From NCBI GenBank assembly GCA_000750105.3, contig JPHH03000011.1, positions 496,001 through 560,000 of the forward strand: 64,000 nt of DNA, written 5' to 3'. This stretch comes from Tolypocladium sp. Sup5 PDA-1. Lineage: Eukaryota > Ascomycota > Sordariomycetes > Hypocreales > Ophiocordycipitaceae. Below the pieces are notes generated by a model. The model saw only the letters and a list, made by a program, of their open reading frames with translations. It did no database searches and was not told the origin of the DNA. This document shows, in pieces, positions 55,101-64,000 of this stretch. Position numbers and translations under genes: made by a program. Positions within the stretch are counted from its first letter, which is position 1. Each line of letters opens with the position of its first letter.

Positions 55101-55595
55101 CGGGGGGCCAACGGCGACAGGGGGCGGTCTCGGGGGCGGCGGTCCGTAGCCCATGGCGCCCTGCGGCTGCTGCTGGTGTTGCTGATGATGATGATGCTGC
55201 TGCTGCTGATGCTGGTGCGGCCCCGGCTGGGGAGGCGACGTCGGCGGAGGCGGCATCGTGCGACTCAGCTCCCTGGCTGATGGGAGCGACGAAGCGCTCT
55301 GAGCGCGCGAGTGGCCCAGCTCGGGCAGGCTGGAGCGGGCAGCGGGCGGGTAGTACGGCGTGTCGGACGTTCGGCGGTGGTCGGCAGCGTACGCAGGGCC
55401 CTGGCTGTGGGCGCGCGCGGCGAAGGGCGAGTGGTTCGAGGCGGGCGACAACGGTGCGGGAGCTCGAGCATACGATGCTGGTGCGTTGCCGGGGGTGAAG
55501 CTGTTGGAGTTGGGGTCGTGGCGTGGCGCAGGAGGATGAGCAGGAACCGGTTGGTGCTGGTGCTGGTGCTGGTGCTGGCGCTGTCTTGGATCCAT
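52125..55595 (-). CDS. Rxt3-like histone deacetylase (Rpd3L) complex subunit, 1156 aa
   Basis: A single exon from the ATG at 55593-55595 (MDPRQRQHQHQHQHQ). About 800 N-terminal residues are disordered, rich in Pro, Gln, His, Ser and Tyr. The folded Rxt3 domain is C-terminal: PWDLIKDKENCILTVKVPLT, AREEITARAYLWGTDVYTDD, DVVAACIHGGWIKGEW, and later HGITSREFGGQFGARHSVHD, GISYMIKSIRWVE. A charged Lys/Glu tail ends the protein. Two pure His tracts of eight sit in the linker (near 53380 and 53240), besides HQ repeats at the start. Rxt3 family proteins act in the nucleus as part of the large Rpd3 deacetylase complex in transcriptional repression. The length is dominated by the disordered arm; low-complexity tracts may vary between strains. 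Confidence 0.9.
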   Translation of the reverse strand: MDPRQRQHQHQHQHQPVPAHPPAPRHDPNSNSFTPGNAPASYARAPAPLSPASNHSPFAARAHSQGPAYAADHRRTSDTPYYPPAARSSLPELGHSRAQSASSLPSARELSRTMPPPPTSPPQPGPHQHQQQQHHHHQQHQQQPQGAMGYGPPPPRPPPVAVGPPTSFPSGRELPALSSITRSGSASGSSMSISSMLGGPPPVSRDSQPPPQHYPPHTAAPPPGSGPGYAPPVHASPRMHSASSDYPPFRRPQTPDHQRPYDPRGSAVPSPHGHYSTPELQRYGTPQAGYHARHPSAPADTSREPGRMSAGPPPTPGNQSKPYGGMAPRPLDMARPEDAYARREEVGRPAAGMEYNPERAGLRPYPYDDRYRAERERQAGPEQREREGRERAYSGGDAHRHMMSPHEMGHREPHPGQPQYGRPPDNRDQRDPRDAQWARHVAESSYRAPMDHQHPPPEYPPSSASYPPHHAPAYQTAPPDNRYPPASHPPPHPQAPPSAPPQPYDSPDRARMDHHLHQQQQPHPLHRPRPGEEAPAPPSIAFNGGHGPSPFDPSRNRTAEEPGAPTLHQRNLLAIQDINRKGRISPLPQAVQGAQPQQPGPAAEPGIKSEFGRMFSGIGSGVSGIGVSSPVASGATAAYGGVTSNPNVASAKREEAENATVESGPEATGKGGKGRRRKLKDDESRADDDSSGRLTPSSRANKRAKAHQHHHHQYVQGPSLGLTDLLAFSNQELSHHHHHHHHGAEGVASPTVGITPLKNLKGGTPTASPTEKALAASHHHHHHHHGARAGQQGQGPQSKQPAQSLATVIPPKPKTTISSKAVLDAVADRPRHHLGDFIYEPGLKAGRLLPNTPTHRGFSSNPKPLPWDLIKDKENCILTVKVPLTHLSAVAREEITARAYLWGTDVYTDDSDVVAACIHGGWIKGEWTEDVDAAMLDLEDGKSRKAKNQTAEPVYLDSEGLITSPPSSGPLSIPADRDLHINILILPRLVKYSATTRHGITSREFGGQFGARHSVHDGISYMIKSIRWVENGAQPQARLRGKARRERMRKVMKEVTASFGNMNGVEHQHQQDKEQPGIIRGEVMGNWRRKDTEQGPKETADKGEKEREPSEGDKENRLAHDKPSEEAPKESKEAPDKDVEMADADTANKPAAEEEK

Positions 55596-58369
55596 GGTCA
55601 AGCCGAGTTTTTAGCTCGAAAATTCCGACCGGTTCCGTTGGCTGGGCTGGGCCGCTAGGGTCGCCAGTCGCCAGCGAATGTGCGTGCAATGACGAGCGCC
55701 GGGCTGGGCGAGCGAACCCCAGATTTGGCTGATCGCCTCAGGCCACGCTCCCTAGGCTTCTTTGTCGGGTGCCGTGCAGCAGCCTGACGGGCAGACGGGC
55801 GTTCGGCCCGACGAGGCAGAGAGCGCTCTCAAAGGCGCCAGCGCCAACGGTGAAGCGGTGCGCCCTGCGGGATCTAGAAAGCCGAGAGGAGAGACTGACG
55901 GCGACGGACAGGCAGAGGGGGAGGAGAGGGACGAGTGTGAGTTGTCGTCGACGAGAAATTTGCGTCGCGACCTTGGAGAAGCAGCAGACGCACGAGCGCA
56001 CCCACGCACCCACGCACGCACTGGACCCCAAATCCTCGCTCCGCATCAGCTGGGTGCGTGAGACGCCTTCGGGCCTGTTAGCGACAAGAGCTAGGAGCTA
56101 CGGGGGTAGTGCGATGCGATGGATGGATGGATGGATGGATGGCAACTGGATGGCCGGATGGAGCCAAACCCCGGACGGAGAAGCATCCAAAGTCTGATCA
56201 GTGAAGGGTACGAAGTACCTTGGGGGTGGCAGCCGGCCGAGTCAAAGGGCAGGGGTCTGCCGCCATGCCATTGGCGTCTGCAGCGCGGGAGGACGAGACA
56301 CAAGGGTCGTGGATGGGGGCTGCTGGGGGGCATGATGGCGGTTCGGCTCGTCCATGACAGCTGCAATCACTGCCGACAGTAGGAGAACTCAGAAGAACGA
56401 TTTTCATCTCTTCCCTGCCGAGATGGTCTGAGGTGATCAAGCATCCGCCGTGTGTGACGCCGTCATGGCTACGACACCGACATCGACGCCAGACGATGCG
56501 GGCTTGAGCATGTGCTTTCGTTTGCTCGCGAGTGTCAGTCGGACCACATGCTGAGCCCAGGCCTGGGTCAACCGTTCCAAGGGTGGAGCGCCAGCACGAA
56601 CAAGGCCAGGCCCAGGAACGGCGTTTCCGTCGACGGCAAACACAGCGCGCTTGGATGGTTGGAGAGGCCGCAGGACTAGCCGACGCGGATGCTCGGAGGA
56701 GCTGCGCGCCAACGCAGAGCTTATGCAGGGAAGCTCGATGACGACTCCGCTCCACACAGGTGCCGTGAAGTCGTCTGGAAGAACGGCTCCAGGCTTCGTT
56801 CGACCTTGTCAGTGACGATGAACGGAAGGCCTGTTGGCGACTGGCAACGGCGGAGGCGTGTGTTTGCCCCGGCTGCTGATCCGTTCCTGTCTCCATGAAA
56901 CCTGTGTCACGGCATTCGTGTCTTGGTGCCGCACCTCGAAGCGAATCGTCGACGGCGGTGCTGCAACGGCCCATCGCCCAGGAACACCCGGGCCAGGGGA
57001 CCCTGGTCAGTCATCCGAGATGGCACTGGCACATCCGCGAATCCACATCGGGACCATTCACCGCCCTCACGATTCGCGGACAAGTTCATCCTGCTTTCGC
57101 CTTGCCCGCGACTGCAATGCGACCCCTTTTTCTGGCGGGTGAGACACCGCGCCAAATGACAACGAAACCACATCTCCACAAGGCATGTTCAACGAAGCGT
57201 CCAAGTGCAGAGTCACTGCCCGTGTGAACTTGTGATACGGCGGGACTGTAACCGCCAGGGCCGCCACGCATTGCGGCCGTTGGCGCACCGTTGCACCAAC
57301 AATTCGTCCTGCTTCATCCGTGTGCAGTCCGGTGGCTGCGCCGCCCCTCCATTCAGAGTCGTATTGCAGCGTGCGGGCTCCTGCAAGTGTCAGCCACTGA
57401 CGGACAAGCTTTATTATTTATTATAGTCCGTATCATGGGGAGGAATGCTTCTGGGGTGGGGGTATGCGACTCAGCATCCAGCTTCCCGAATAAGAAGGCT
57501 GGGAGATTCGACCAGACATGAGGGCAACGTCTGGTTGTGCAAGGTTGCTCTCCCGAGCCCATTGGCCTAGGGCGACAGCGAACGGCAGATGTTGTGAGGA
57601 TAGCAGACGGATATATCGGTATTCCGCCCCGGATAGTGTCTGTGCCCACCCATCAAGAGTTCAACTCGCAGGTGGTTTGGCTTGCTGTTCTCTCCATGTA
57701 TCTGCATGATTGGGTGCACATGTTTTCGCGACCCGGGTATGGAGGATGGCGGCGACCGAAACACGACGGCCACGTGTCGAGGGTTTCAAGGGTGGTTTGC
57801 GAGGCTATACGCTGCTTAGAGGCTTGGTTTGGGAAAGTTTCTCGAGAACGAAATCTTGTGGTATTATTGCGACAACTACCTAGAGTCCAACCCGCGACAA
57901 GGAAATGGTTTATCCTCGTACACTCATGTAAATGAGTAGAATAGCCACCAGCGAGTGGAATCTCTACTCATGATGGGTTCGGAAACTGGACGCTGAGCGT
58001 CGCATAGCCTGGACAAATTGACTCCCGCTTGGTTTGAAGGACTCGTTTACGCCAGACACGTGGTGCAGAGACCAGAGATTTTGACCTTTGGGACTCTTCA
58101 GGTCGGCAAGGCAGTTAGCTGTAATGGAAGGTCATTGCCCGGCGTCGTTCCTACCCCAGTCATTGATCGACCGTCTTCTTGCCTCGGGCTCAAGGAGCTG
58201 ACCGACACTCCAGCACAATATCGTGCTTCGACTTTGCCCTACCTAGAGCTGACTGTTTAACTCAGCTCTTCCTTTGCTCATTTCGGTCTTTGATCCTCTC
58301 CACCGAGCAGTCTGCCAATAGCACATTTCCAGTCGCGTCCAGTGGACCGCATCGGGTAACAACAACGAA
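55596..58369. other. Intergenic, microsatellite, no supported gene
   Basis: The 5' flanks of the Rxt3-like gene (minus) and the nucleotidylyltransferase-like gene (plus). It includes a GGAT microsatellite at about 56116-56143. Frames such as 57537-57935 lack known motifs. Confidence 0.5.
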
Positions 58370-59461
58370 ATGGCAAACCGCCGTCTTGGAGACCTCGTCG
58401 AGAGAGCAGCTGCGCAGCAAGGTCTGAGTTTTGATCGCTCGCAGCGCCCATTCAACAATGGCGACGCCCAGGATCCGCCTCTCCTCCGCCCAAATCGAGC
58501 TCCCAACCACATCCTCCTGTATCCCGGCTGCTTCAATCCCCCTCACAAAGGCCACCTCGCACTCCTCAACCACGTTTTACGCAACGCAGGCACCGATCTG
58601 TCCCTCGCCGCCGCCGTCATCGTCTTCACAGACGACGACAAACTTGCGGCAAAGAACCGCAAGGAGGAGCGGCCGCTTCTGCTATGCAAGGGGAAGAGGG
58701 CAGCGCTCTGGCGCGAGGCAGGCGTCGCCGAGGACCGCGTCTGGGTGTTTGGGGGGTCGGAGGATTCGTGGAAGGGCCTCCGGGAACAGCTGCAGGGGAA
58801 CCTTGCGCGGCAGAAGATTGATTTGAGGTTCCTACTGCTTGTTGGTCCTGACTGGATCAGTGCGAGATCTGTTACCGATCCCAAGAACTGGGGCTGCGTC
58901 GAGGCGGTGACGAGCGACATCTCTCGACCTGTCGACTTTAGATGTCCCAACTCGTTACGCCAACTCCCCAAATGCTCCCTGTGGGCTCTATGCTCATATC
59001 AATTCAGCGGAAAGCCGAGCATGGCACCAGTGGAGGTGCACCGCGAGACGCCAGCTAACGGTGAGAGCTTCTGACATTGGATCTGCGAGTCGAAACTTCT
59101 GCTAACAACGCATACGGCCATTGCAGGAGCAAACAGCACTTGTTCTGCTACTTACGCCTCAACTGCAGTAGTGTCAACGTGCCAGACGCTCCGAAAACCA
59201 TTGCGCCGCTATCGCTTCGTGCCGTGCGATTTGCGAAACCGTCCACAGGGCGAAGCACCGAGCTCCACTGAGATTCGTCGAATCATTGCGACTTGCGTAA
59301 GGGAGCAGCTCGAAGGAGAACTCGCCAAGTTCGCCCTCAGCCCGTCGCTCTTGGCGACATACGCCCTCGAAGGAGGTCCCTATACCGCGCCAGCACCTCG
59401 CGCGAAGCCCCCGGATCACGAAACTCGAAAGCTCAAGGCAGCCGCGGACGTGAAGTGGTAG
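58370..59461 (+). CDS. Nucleotidylyltransferase-fold protein (NMNAT/cytidylyltransferase-like)
   Basis: Exons 58370-59060 and 59127-59461 are joined by a 66-bp GT-AG intron, giving about 341 aa. LLYPGCFNPPHKGHLALLNH holds the HxGH nucleotide-binding motif of the superfamily. It is followed by AAVIVFTDDDKLAAKN and LLLVGPDWISARSV, and after the intron SSTEIRRII matches the ISSTxIR motif of adenylyl/cytidylyl transferases. Both halves of the active site are therefore present. The reaction would join a nucleotide to a small phosphate ester; whether the partner is nicotinamide mononucleotide or something else cannot be read. It resembles fungal proteins usually annotated as cytidylyltransferase-like. 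The C-terminus ends KLKAAADVKW. Confidence 0.85.
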
Positions 59462-60104
59462 TAGCTGGTTTTCGTCACGAGGCGAATGTGACATGAGGCT
59501 GGGGACACTGCACTAGAAGTATCTTCCATGTATCAGGTCGCCATCTTTCGGGTAGTTGCAAGTTGTGTGATGGAGAGGCACAGTCGATTCGCGAACTGGC
59601 CAACTACATTCACCGAACTTGAGGCTCGCCTGTGCAGCCACAAGAAAATGATCCATATTCCCGTCATCTCTGGCCACTCGCCTCTATTAACGCAGAAGAC
59701 GTCATTGTTTTACCCTTTCCTATCCTCATTTGCCTGCACTTACACACGAGGTCTTCAAAAGCGGCTGGCCTACCCTATAGCCTTCAACGTTAGCTTGCGT
59801 TGGGAGTCGCGACCTGACGATCGTCCCGACGGCCCGCTCCTTAGTGTAAGTACTCGTAATACAGTGGTGGTTTTATGGGGCGTTGGCACCACGTCAGCCT
59901 CCCGATCATCTTAGGCCCGCGTCAGACGACTTCACCTGCCCCGATGCTTCTCACCATCTTTGCGTCGTCAACGGTTCTGCATTGCGCTCCCTCATGTTTA
60001 ATGTTTACTGAAATACATAATCATCACGCCTCCCTACTCGAACACGCGCTACATCTTTGGCAGAGCCACCCTGCCGAACAATTCGCCATCTCACCAGTGC
60101 CATC
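59462..60104. other. Intergenic, no gene seen
   Basis: The 3' flank of the nucleotidylyltransferase-like gene and promoter of the membrane protein gene. No supported frame. Confidence 0.55.
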
Positions 60105-61299
60105 ATGGGCTCCTCCGACGTCCCTCCTCCCACGGCGCCGGCATGGCTCATCCCCGCGTCGACGGCCCTCCTCGGCAGCGGCATCGTCTTCTGGCTCGCC
60201 TGCTACGTCCTCATGGCGCGCCGCTCCCTCGCCACGCACGCCACGCCCATGCCCCTCGCAGCCCTCGGCGTCAACCTCGCCTGGGAGGCTGTCTACGCGC
60301 TGTACGTGACCGAGGCGCCGCTCGAGCTCGCCGGCTTCGCGATGTGGCTGCTCTTCGACATGCCCGTGCTGTACGCCACGCTCAGGACCGCGCCGCGGAC
60401 CTTTGCCGGCTCTCCGCTGGTGGCGCGCCACGCGGGGCTGCTGCTCGGCGTCGTCTTCGCCGTCGGCCTCGCGGCCAACGCGCTCTTCGCGGTGTGGTGG
60501 CTGCGCGAGCCGCACCGCGGGCACGGCGACAAGACGGGCAAGACGTGGAAGGGCCTCGAGGCGCGGGACACGACGGAGCTGGCGTGGTGGTCGGCGGGCG
60601 TGGCGCAGATGACGCTGAGCGTTGGCGCGCTGGCGATGCTGCTGCAGCGCGGGCACTCGGGCGGGCAGAGCTATGCAATATGGTGAGTTTCCTCGCGCGT
60701 TATCTCGTTGCTCCGTCGTCGCATGCACATATCAGAGGGGGAATCGCTCTGTCGAAGGGGGGGCGTGTCCTCATCCAGCTTGCATCGCGGCACCGTGCCC
60801 GAGACTCCGACAGACTTCGGGTCCCGGTGCTCTGGTCACGGCCTGCCTGGACACGGATCAGAGGGTGGAGACTCGGGACCCGACAGTCCGGATCTCACTT
60901 TCCACCGGCGCCTGGGGCCCCGTCTGTCAGTCCCGGGCGAGACAGCCGGTCAGGTGTCATTTGTGAATTGCAGGGCCCGCCCTACACGTTTTCGTTCTCG
61001 GCTCTCCGAACTTCCGCTGACAGGAAGGCGCCTCACGCAGGTTCTGCCGCTTCCTTGGCACGCAGCTGGGCCTTCCAGGGACGTGTGTCCTGCTGTGGTG
61101 GTACTGGCCCGAGGCGCACGGCTTCGTCTTCCACCCGCTGTCCGTTATCATTGTGGGGACGTCGACTGCCTGCGATCTGGCGTACCCCTTTCTGCTCGCA
61201 TACGTTCGGTCGACGGAGAGGGTGCTGCCTGACGGGACGGTCGTGGTCGGGGACGACATGTACGAGGAGGCGGCGGCTGAAGACAAGAAACGGAACTAA
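60105..61299 (+). CDS. Seven-helix membrane protein of the PaxB/Pyr4 terpene-cyclase-like family
   Basis: Exons 60105-60682 and 61041-61299 give about 278 aa. The 358-bp GT-AG intron is long for this window. The protein is strongly hydrophobic with about seven spans. NLAWEAVYALYVTEAPLELA holds the Trp-Glu pair, and GTSTACDLAYPFLLAYVRST holds the late Asp, matching the two acidic residues reported as essential in Pyr4-type cyclases. Those enzymes cyclise epoxidised meroterpenoids or indole diterpenes in the ER membrane. Many homologues sit outside biosynthetic clusters with unknown roles, and no prenyltransferase or oxygenase is visible here. The ATG at 60105 (ATCATGGGC) starts the first clean hydrophobic reading. 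Confidence 0.75.
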
Positions 61300-64000
61300 C
61301 GCGGCGAAACGCCCTTCTCACCCTGTTTGTGCGCATCATCATCACATCAGAGGGCTTTAACGTCGAAATAGACGCCCTGCAACACATGGCAAGGCCAGGA
61401 CCCCCACACGAGCCGAGCGCTGCCGTGCATGGGAGCAATGTGATGATTCCACAGTTGCCGTACCCAAGTCCCAGGGCCATGCGGAGATGGAGCTGGACTT
61501 GAAAAGGCGCCTCGATCGTGGCCCTTTCGCCCAATGTTGAAGATCGTGCTCGATCCAGCCATCGGCAACGAGCAGGGTTGACACGCGTACGCCGTACTTG
61601 CAGGTGCCAGAAGGGGGCAGACAGCCGTCCAAGACGTGGGCCGGACGCAAGTTTGCCCGATAGGTGCGCTTCGTGGGGGGGTATTTCCTCGGTTCCAAAC
61701 TGTCGGGACGCCGTCTGAGCAATCACGAGACAACAAGGCTTGTGTCTCAAAGCGACAAGCCACGGCGTGAGTCGAGACGCCAGACCCAAGGATGCTGCCC
61801 ACTCGCCGCGTGGAAGCGGCCGGCCAGCGAGGCTGCGTGCAAGGCTACTATTTCCGTCGGCCGGGATATTGAGGGCGCCGTGCCCACCCACGCGCAGGTG
61901 CCACGCCCGAGGTAGCACCGCAAACGCCCATGTGTTCCTTTGTGACACCTGACGGGGCTTGTTGGTCTCGCGCTGCCATGTGCGTGCTTCGCAACACCCG
62001 CCAACCGCCGCAGAGGGAACAAAAAAAGGCAGCGCGCCATTCTGCAGCGGACGACGGGCGTGCCGCGGGCAACGCATCCGTGGTAACGGGCTTGGAGCAA
62101 TCTGGGCGTGTTGGCGCGTTCGCGTTGGCCCTTGCCAACACCGAAGCACGCCGGTCGAATGTCCGAAAGCTTTGGCGCCCTCATCTGGGGGCCTGAGCAG
62201 AGCCAACCGAATATGCGTCCCGAAGGGGCAGTACGGAGTGCCAGAACGTGTTGCGACCGACCAACACAGCGCCGGGTATCAGCGTGAGCCGGCGCGTCAC
62301 TGACGTGAGGTGGGTTGTGTAGATGCACTGTATGTAGGGCGTCGAGTCGAGAGAAGCGGCGATGCCCCATCGCGGATGCTGTTTGTTGGTCCGTACTTTG
62401 TACGTAAATGCAAGTTGGGGGCGCAGCAGCAGCAACAGCAGCAGCAACAGCCGCAGCAGTAGCTGTGATACGGTATTTTCTCCTTCCGTCTGTCTACCCC
62501 CATCGAGATGGTGTCTTGGGCGGGCTTTTGGGGATCTGCCCGCCCGCTTTCGCCCACGCGCAGTCCCGATCCATCCATCATACAAAGAAACAGCAAAGCT
62601 GCAACTTGCACCATCCTGTCAGCAGCGGACGCAACAATGGCGCCATCCGCGCTGTAGTGGCCGGGCCGCAACGTACTACAAAGGCTTAACGGGGCGGACG
62701 CTCCCGCGGGGAGGTGACGACCCAAACCAGCCCTTCGAGGAACGTATGCGGCACGGAAGGGCAGCGCCGGTGTGACGAGGAACGTCAACTCGAGGATCCT
62801 GCATCGCCAAAAGGTGACGACGGGTGCATACCGTTGCAGGAACGACACTGCCCAGTCACATGCTCGTGGCGCCATGCGAGTGCAGGCATCGTCTGTGGGC
62901 CGCGCTGCAGGTATGATACATCTTGGGTTAGGTGGCAAGGGTGGGTAGCAGTTGCGTGAAATGCAAGACGCCCAGCGAGTCGATGTGATGAAGAACGTGG
63001 CATCTCGTACATGTTCCTTGACATACCATGCCGACTGCGTTGTTGGACCACCGAGGGCAGACCTTTCACGTCAAATCCGTCAGTGCGGCTGCACCTTGGC
63101 CGTCGATTTCTCGTCACTGTTGCTCTTGTCAATATGCAATGCAATGCAATGCAAGGTCGCCGCTGTTGAGAGAGAGCCACGGGCGCAACGCGCCGTCCGC
63201 ATTATTACCAGTGCGTCTGTTCCCAACGAGGGGTCGGCTAGATAACTAAGCCAAGGTAACTGATTGCTGCGATACGAGTTAGCATGGGCGAGCGGAAGCG
63301 GATATGCCAGTGTGTTTGTTGCCCACGACGTCAAGACTCGCAGCAACGTCGTATCATCGAATGCGGGCGTGCGGACCTCGGCTCTGCGCTGTTGTCTGTC
63401 TCGCCCCCAGTCGCGGCCATCCCTCATGTCCCCTCTCGGCAGTTGCGCGCTGCCGCAGGCCACGATGCGGGGTGCGTCCGGGCAAACCCGACACACCTCC
63501 GGGGTGGACGGAGTGGTAGCATAATGAGACCTGTCCGCGCGATATAATTGCTGCGTACTCGTAGATGGATTGGCCTAGATGGACTTATCTCCCAGGCCTA
63601 AAGAGCTCAACACTACGCCGAGAGTTCCTGTTATGAAACGTGCCAGTCAGAGGATCACCTGGTACGAGCAGGACGCATTCGGCTCAGGAAAGCACAGCGT
63701 GCGGTATTTCAAGGGCCATGGCCAAAGCTGAAGCTAAACGTAGGCAGTCTTCACTTTGTGATAAAACGGCCCATGAGGCAAGGAACGGCGGTTGTACTTG
63801 ATGTACGACACGGGCGTGTGCATGTGTGGTTAATTGAGAGGATGCTGAGTGCAGGGAACGGAGCGTGAGAACTCGAGCGAGACTGTTTGGGGCTCTTGTT
63901 CAAGTGATCGGTAGGGTGGATGCTGGGACATTGGAGCCAACGGCTCGCCCTTTCATTCACTCCCACCATTGAAGCAAATGTACGAATACAGAGAGGCACG
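61300..64000. other. Right-end stretch, no supported gene
   Basis: It contains a CAG/CAA-rich tract at about 62420-62465 and an ATGCA/GCAAT microsatellite near 63131-63157. Long frames on both strands (for example 61148-62206 minus) have no motifs and lie in G+C-rich DNA. It may be the promoter side of a gene beyond the window. Confidence 0.5.

Noticed and set aside
60143..61360. 405-codon plus-strand frame across the membrane protein gene
   Set aside because: Its product is Arg/Ala-rich without hydrophobic spans; the other frame gives a family match and a valid splice.
61148..62206. 352-codon minus-strand frame at the right end
   Set aside because: No motifs, it overlaps exon 2 of the membrane protein gene, and G+C-rich DNA readily gives such frames.
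62420..62465. CAG/CAA-rich tract considered as a poly-Gln coding region
   Set aside because: No open frame around it makes a plausible protein; treated as a microsatellite.
1..64000. tRNA, rRNA and CRISPR arrays
   Set aside because: None was recognised by eye. A tRNAscan-SE run could still find a tRNA; CRISPR is not expected in a fungal genome.

Overview
The window is nuclear DNA of a filamentous ascomycete (Pezizomycotina). Most genes are split by short GT-AG introns (44-80 bp) with CTAAC/CTGAC-like branch sites. Gene content is typical of the group: Zn(II)2Cys6 regulators, NACHT-ankyrin receptors, an SDHAF4, an Rpd3L subunit (Rxt3), a fungal ferroportin and a PHO-4 type phosphate symporter. 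A Sordariomycete, perhaps of the Hypocreales, is my best guess from the flavour of the proteins. No marker in the window proves this.

Layout. 0-4.2 kb: the 5' end of a Zn2Cys6 regulator leaves the window on the left. It is divergent from a large fused enzyme with two beta-hydroxyacid dehydrogenase domains and a four-carbon acid sugar kinase, which looks like a threonate/erythronate-type catabolic module. 4.2-9 kb: a block with one uncharacterised gene, a frameshifted nucleotidyltransferase-like gene and a decayed M3 metallopeptidase. It is bounded by two copies of the 3' end of the regulator that follows at 8.9-11.1 kb, which carries two zinc clusters. 11.1-24.8 kb: a gene-poor, partly A+T-rich accessory island. 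It holds a LINE gag fragment, a hAT transposase relic, a truncated SRPK-like kinase, tandem and dispersed repeats, a DUF3632-like gene, and two small secreted cysteine-rich proteins that appear only after splicing (15.27 and 19.56 kb).

24.9-38 kb: two NLR-type receptors, PNP-NACHT-ankyrin (minus strand) and HeLo-like/NACHT-ankyrin (plus strand), flank a DHA1-type MFS transporter and a seven-exon secreted inorganic pyrophosphatase. 38.3-46.6 kb: a TRZ/ATZ-type amidohydrolase, a PhzF-family protein, ferroportin and a Na+/phosphate symporter. 48-61.3 kb: a hypothetical protein, SDHAF4, Rxt3, a nucleotidylyltransferase-like protein and a seven-helix PaxB/Pyr4-like membrane protein. 61.3-64 kb holds no gene I can support.

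Functional links. The first regulator and the fused dehydrogenase/kinase share a 351-bp intergenic region. The secreted pyrophosphatase (makes phosphate outside the cell) and the PHO-4 symporter (imports it) lie about 11 kb apart. The two NLRs carry near-identical ankyrin units of the kind associated with rapidly diversifying self/non-self recognition. All splice sites were placed by hand from the sequence and have not been tested against transcripts.
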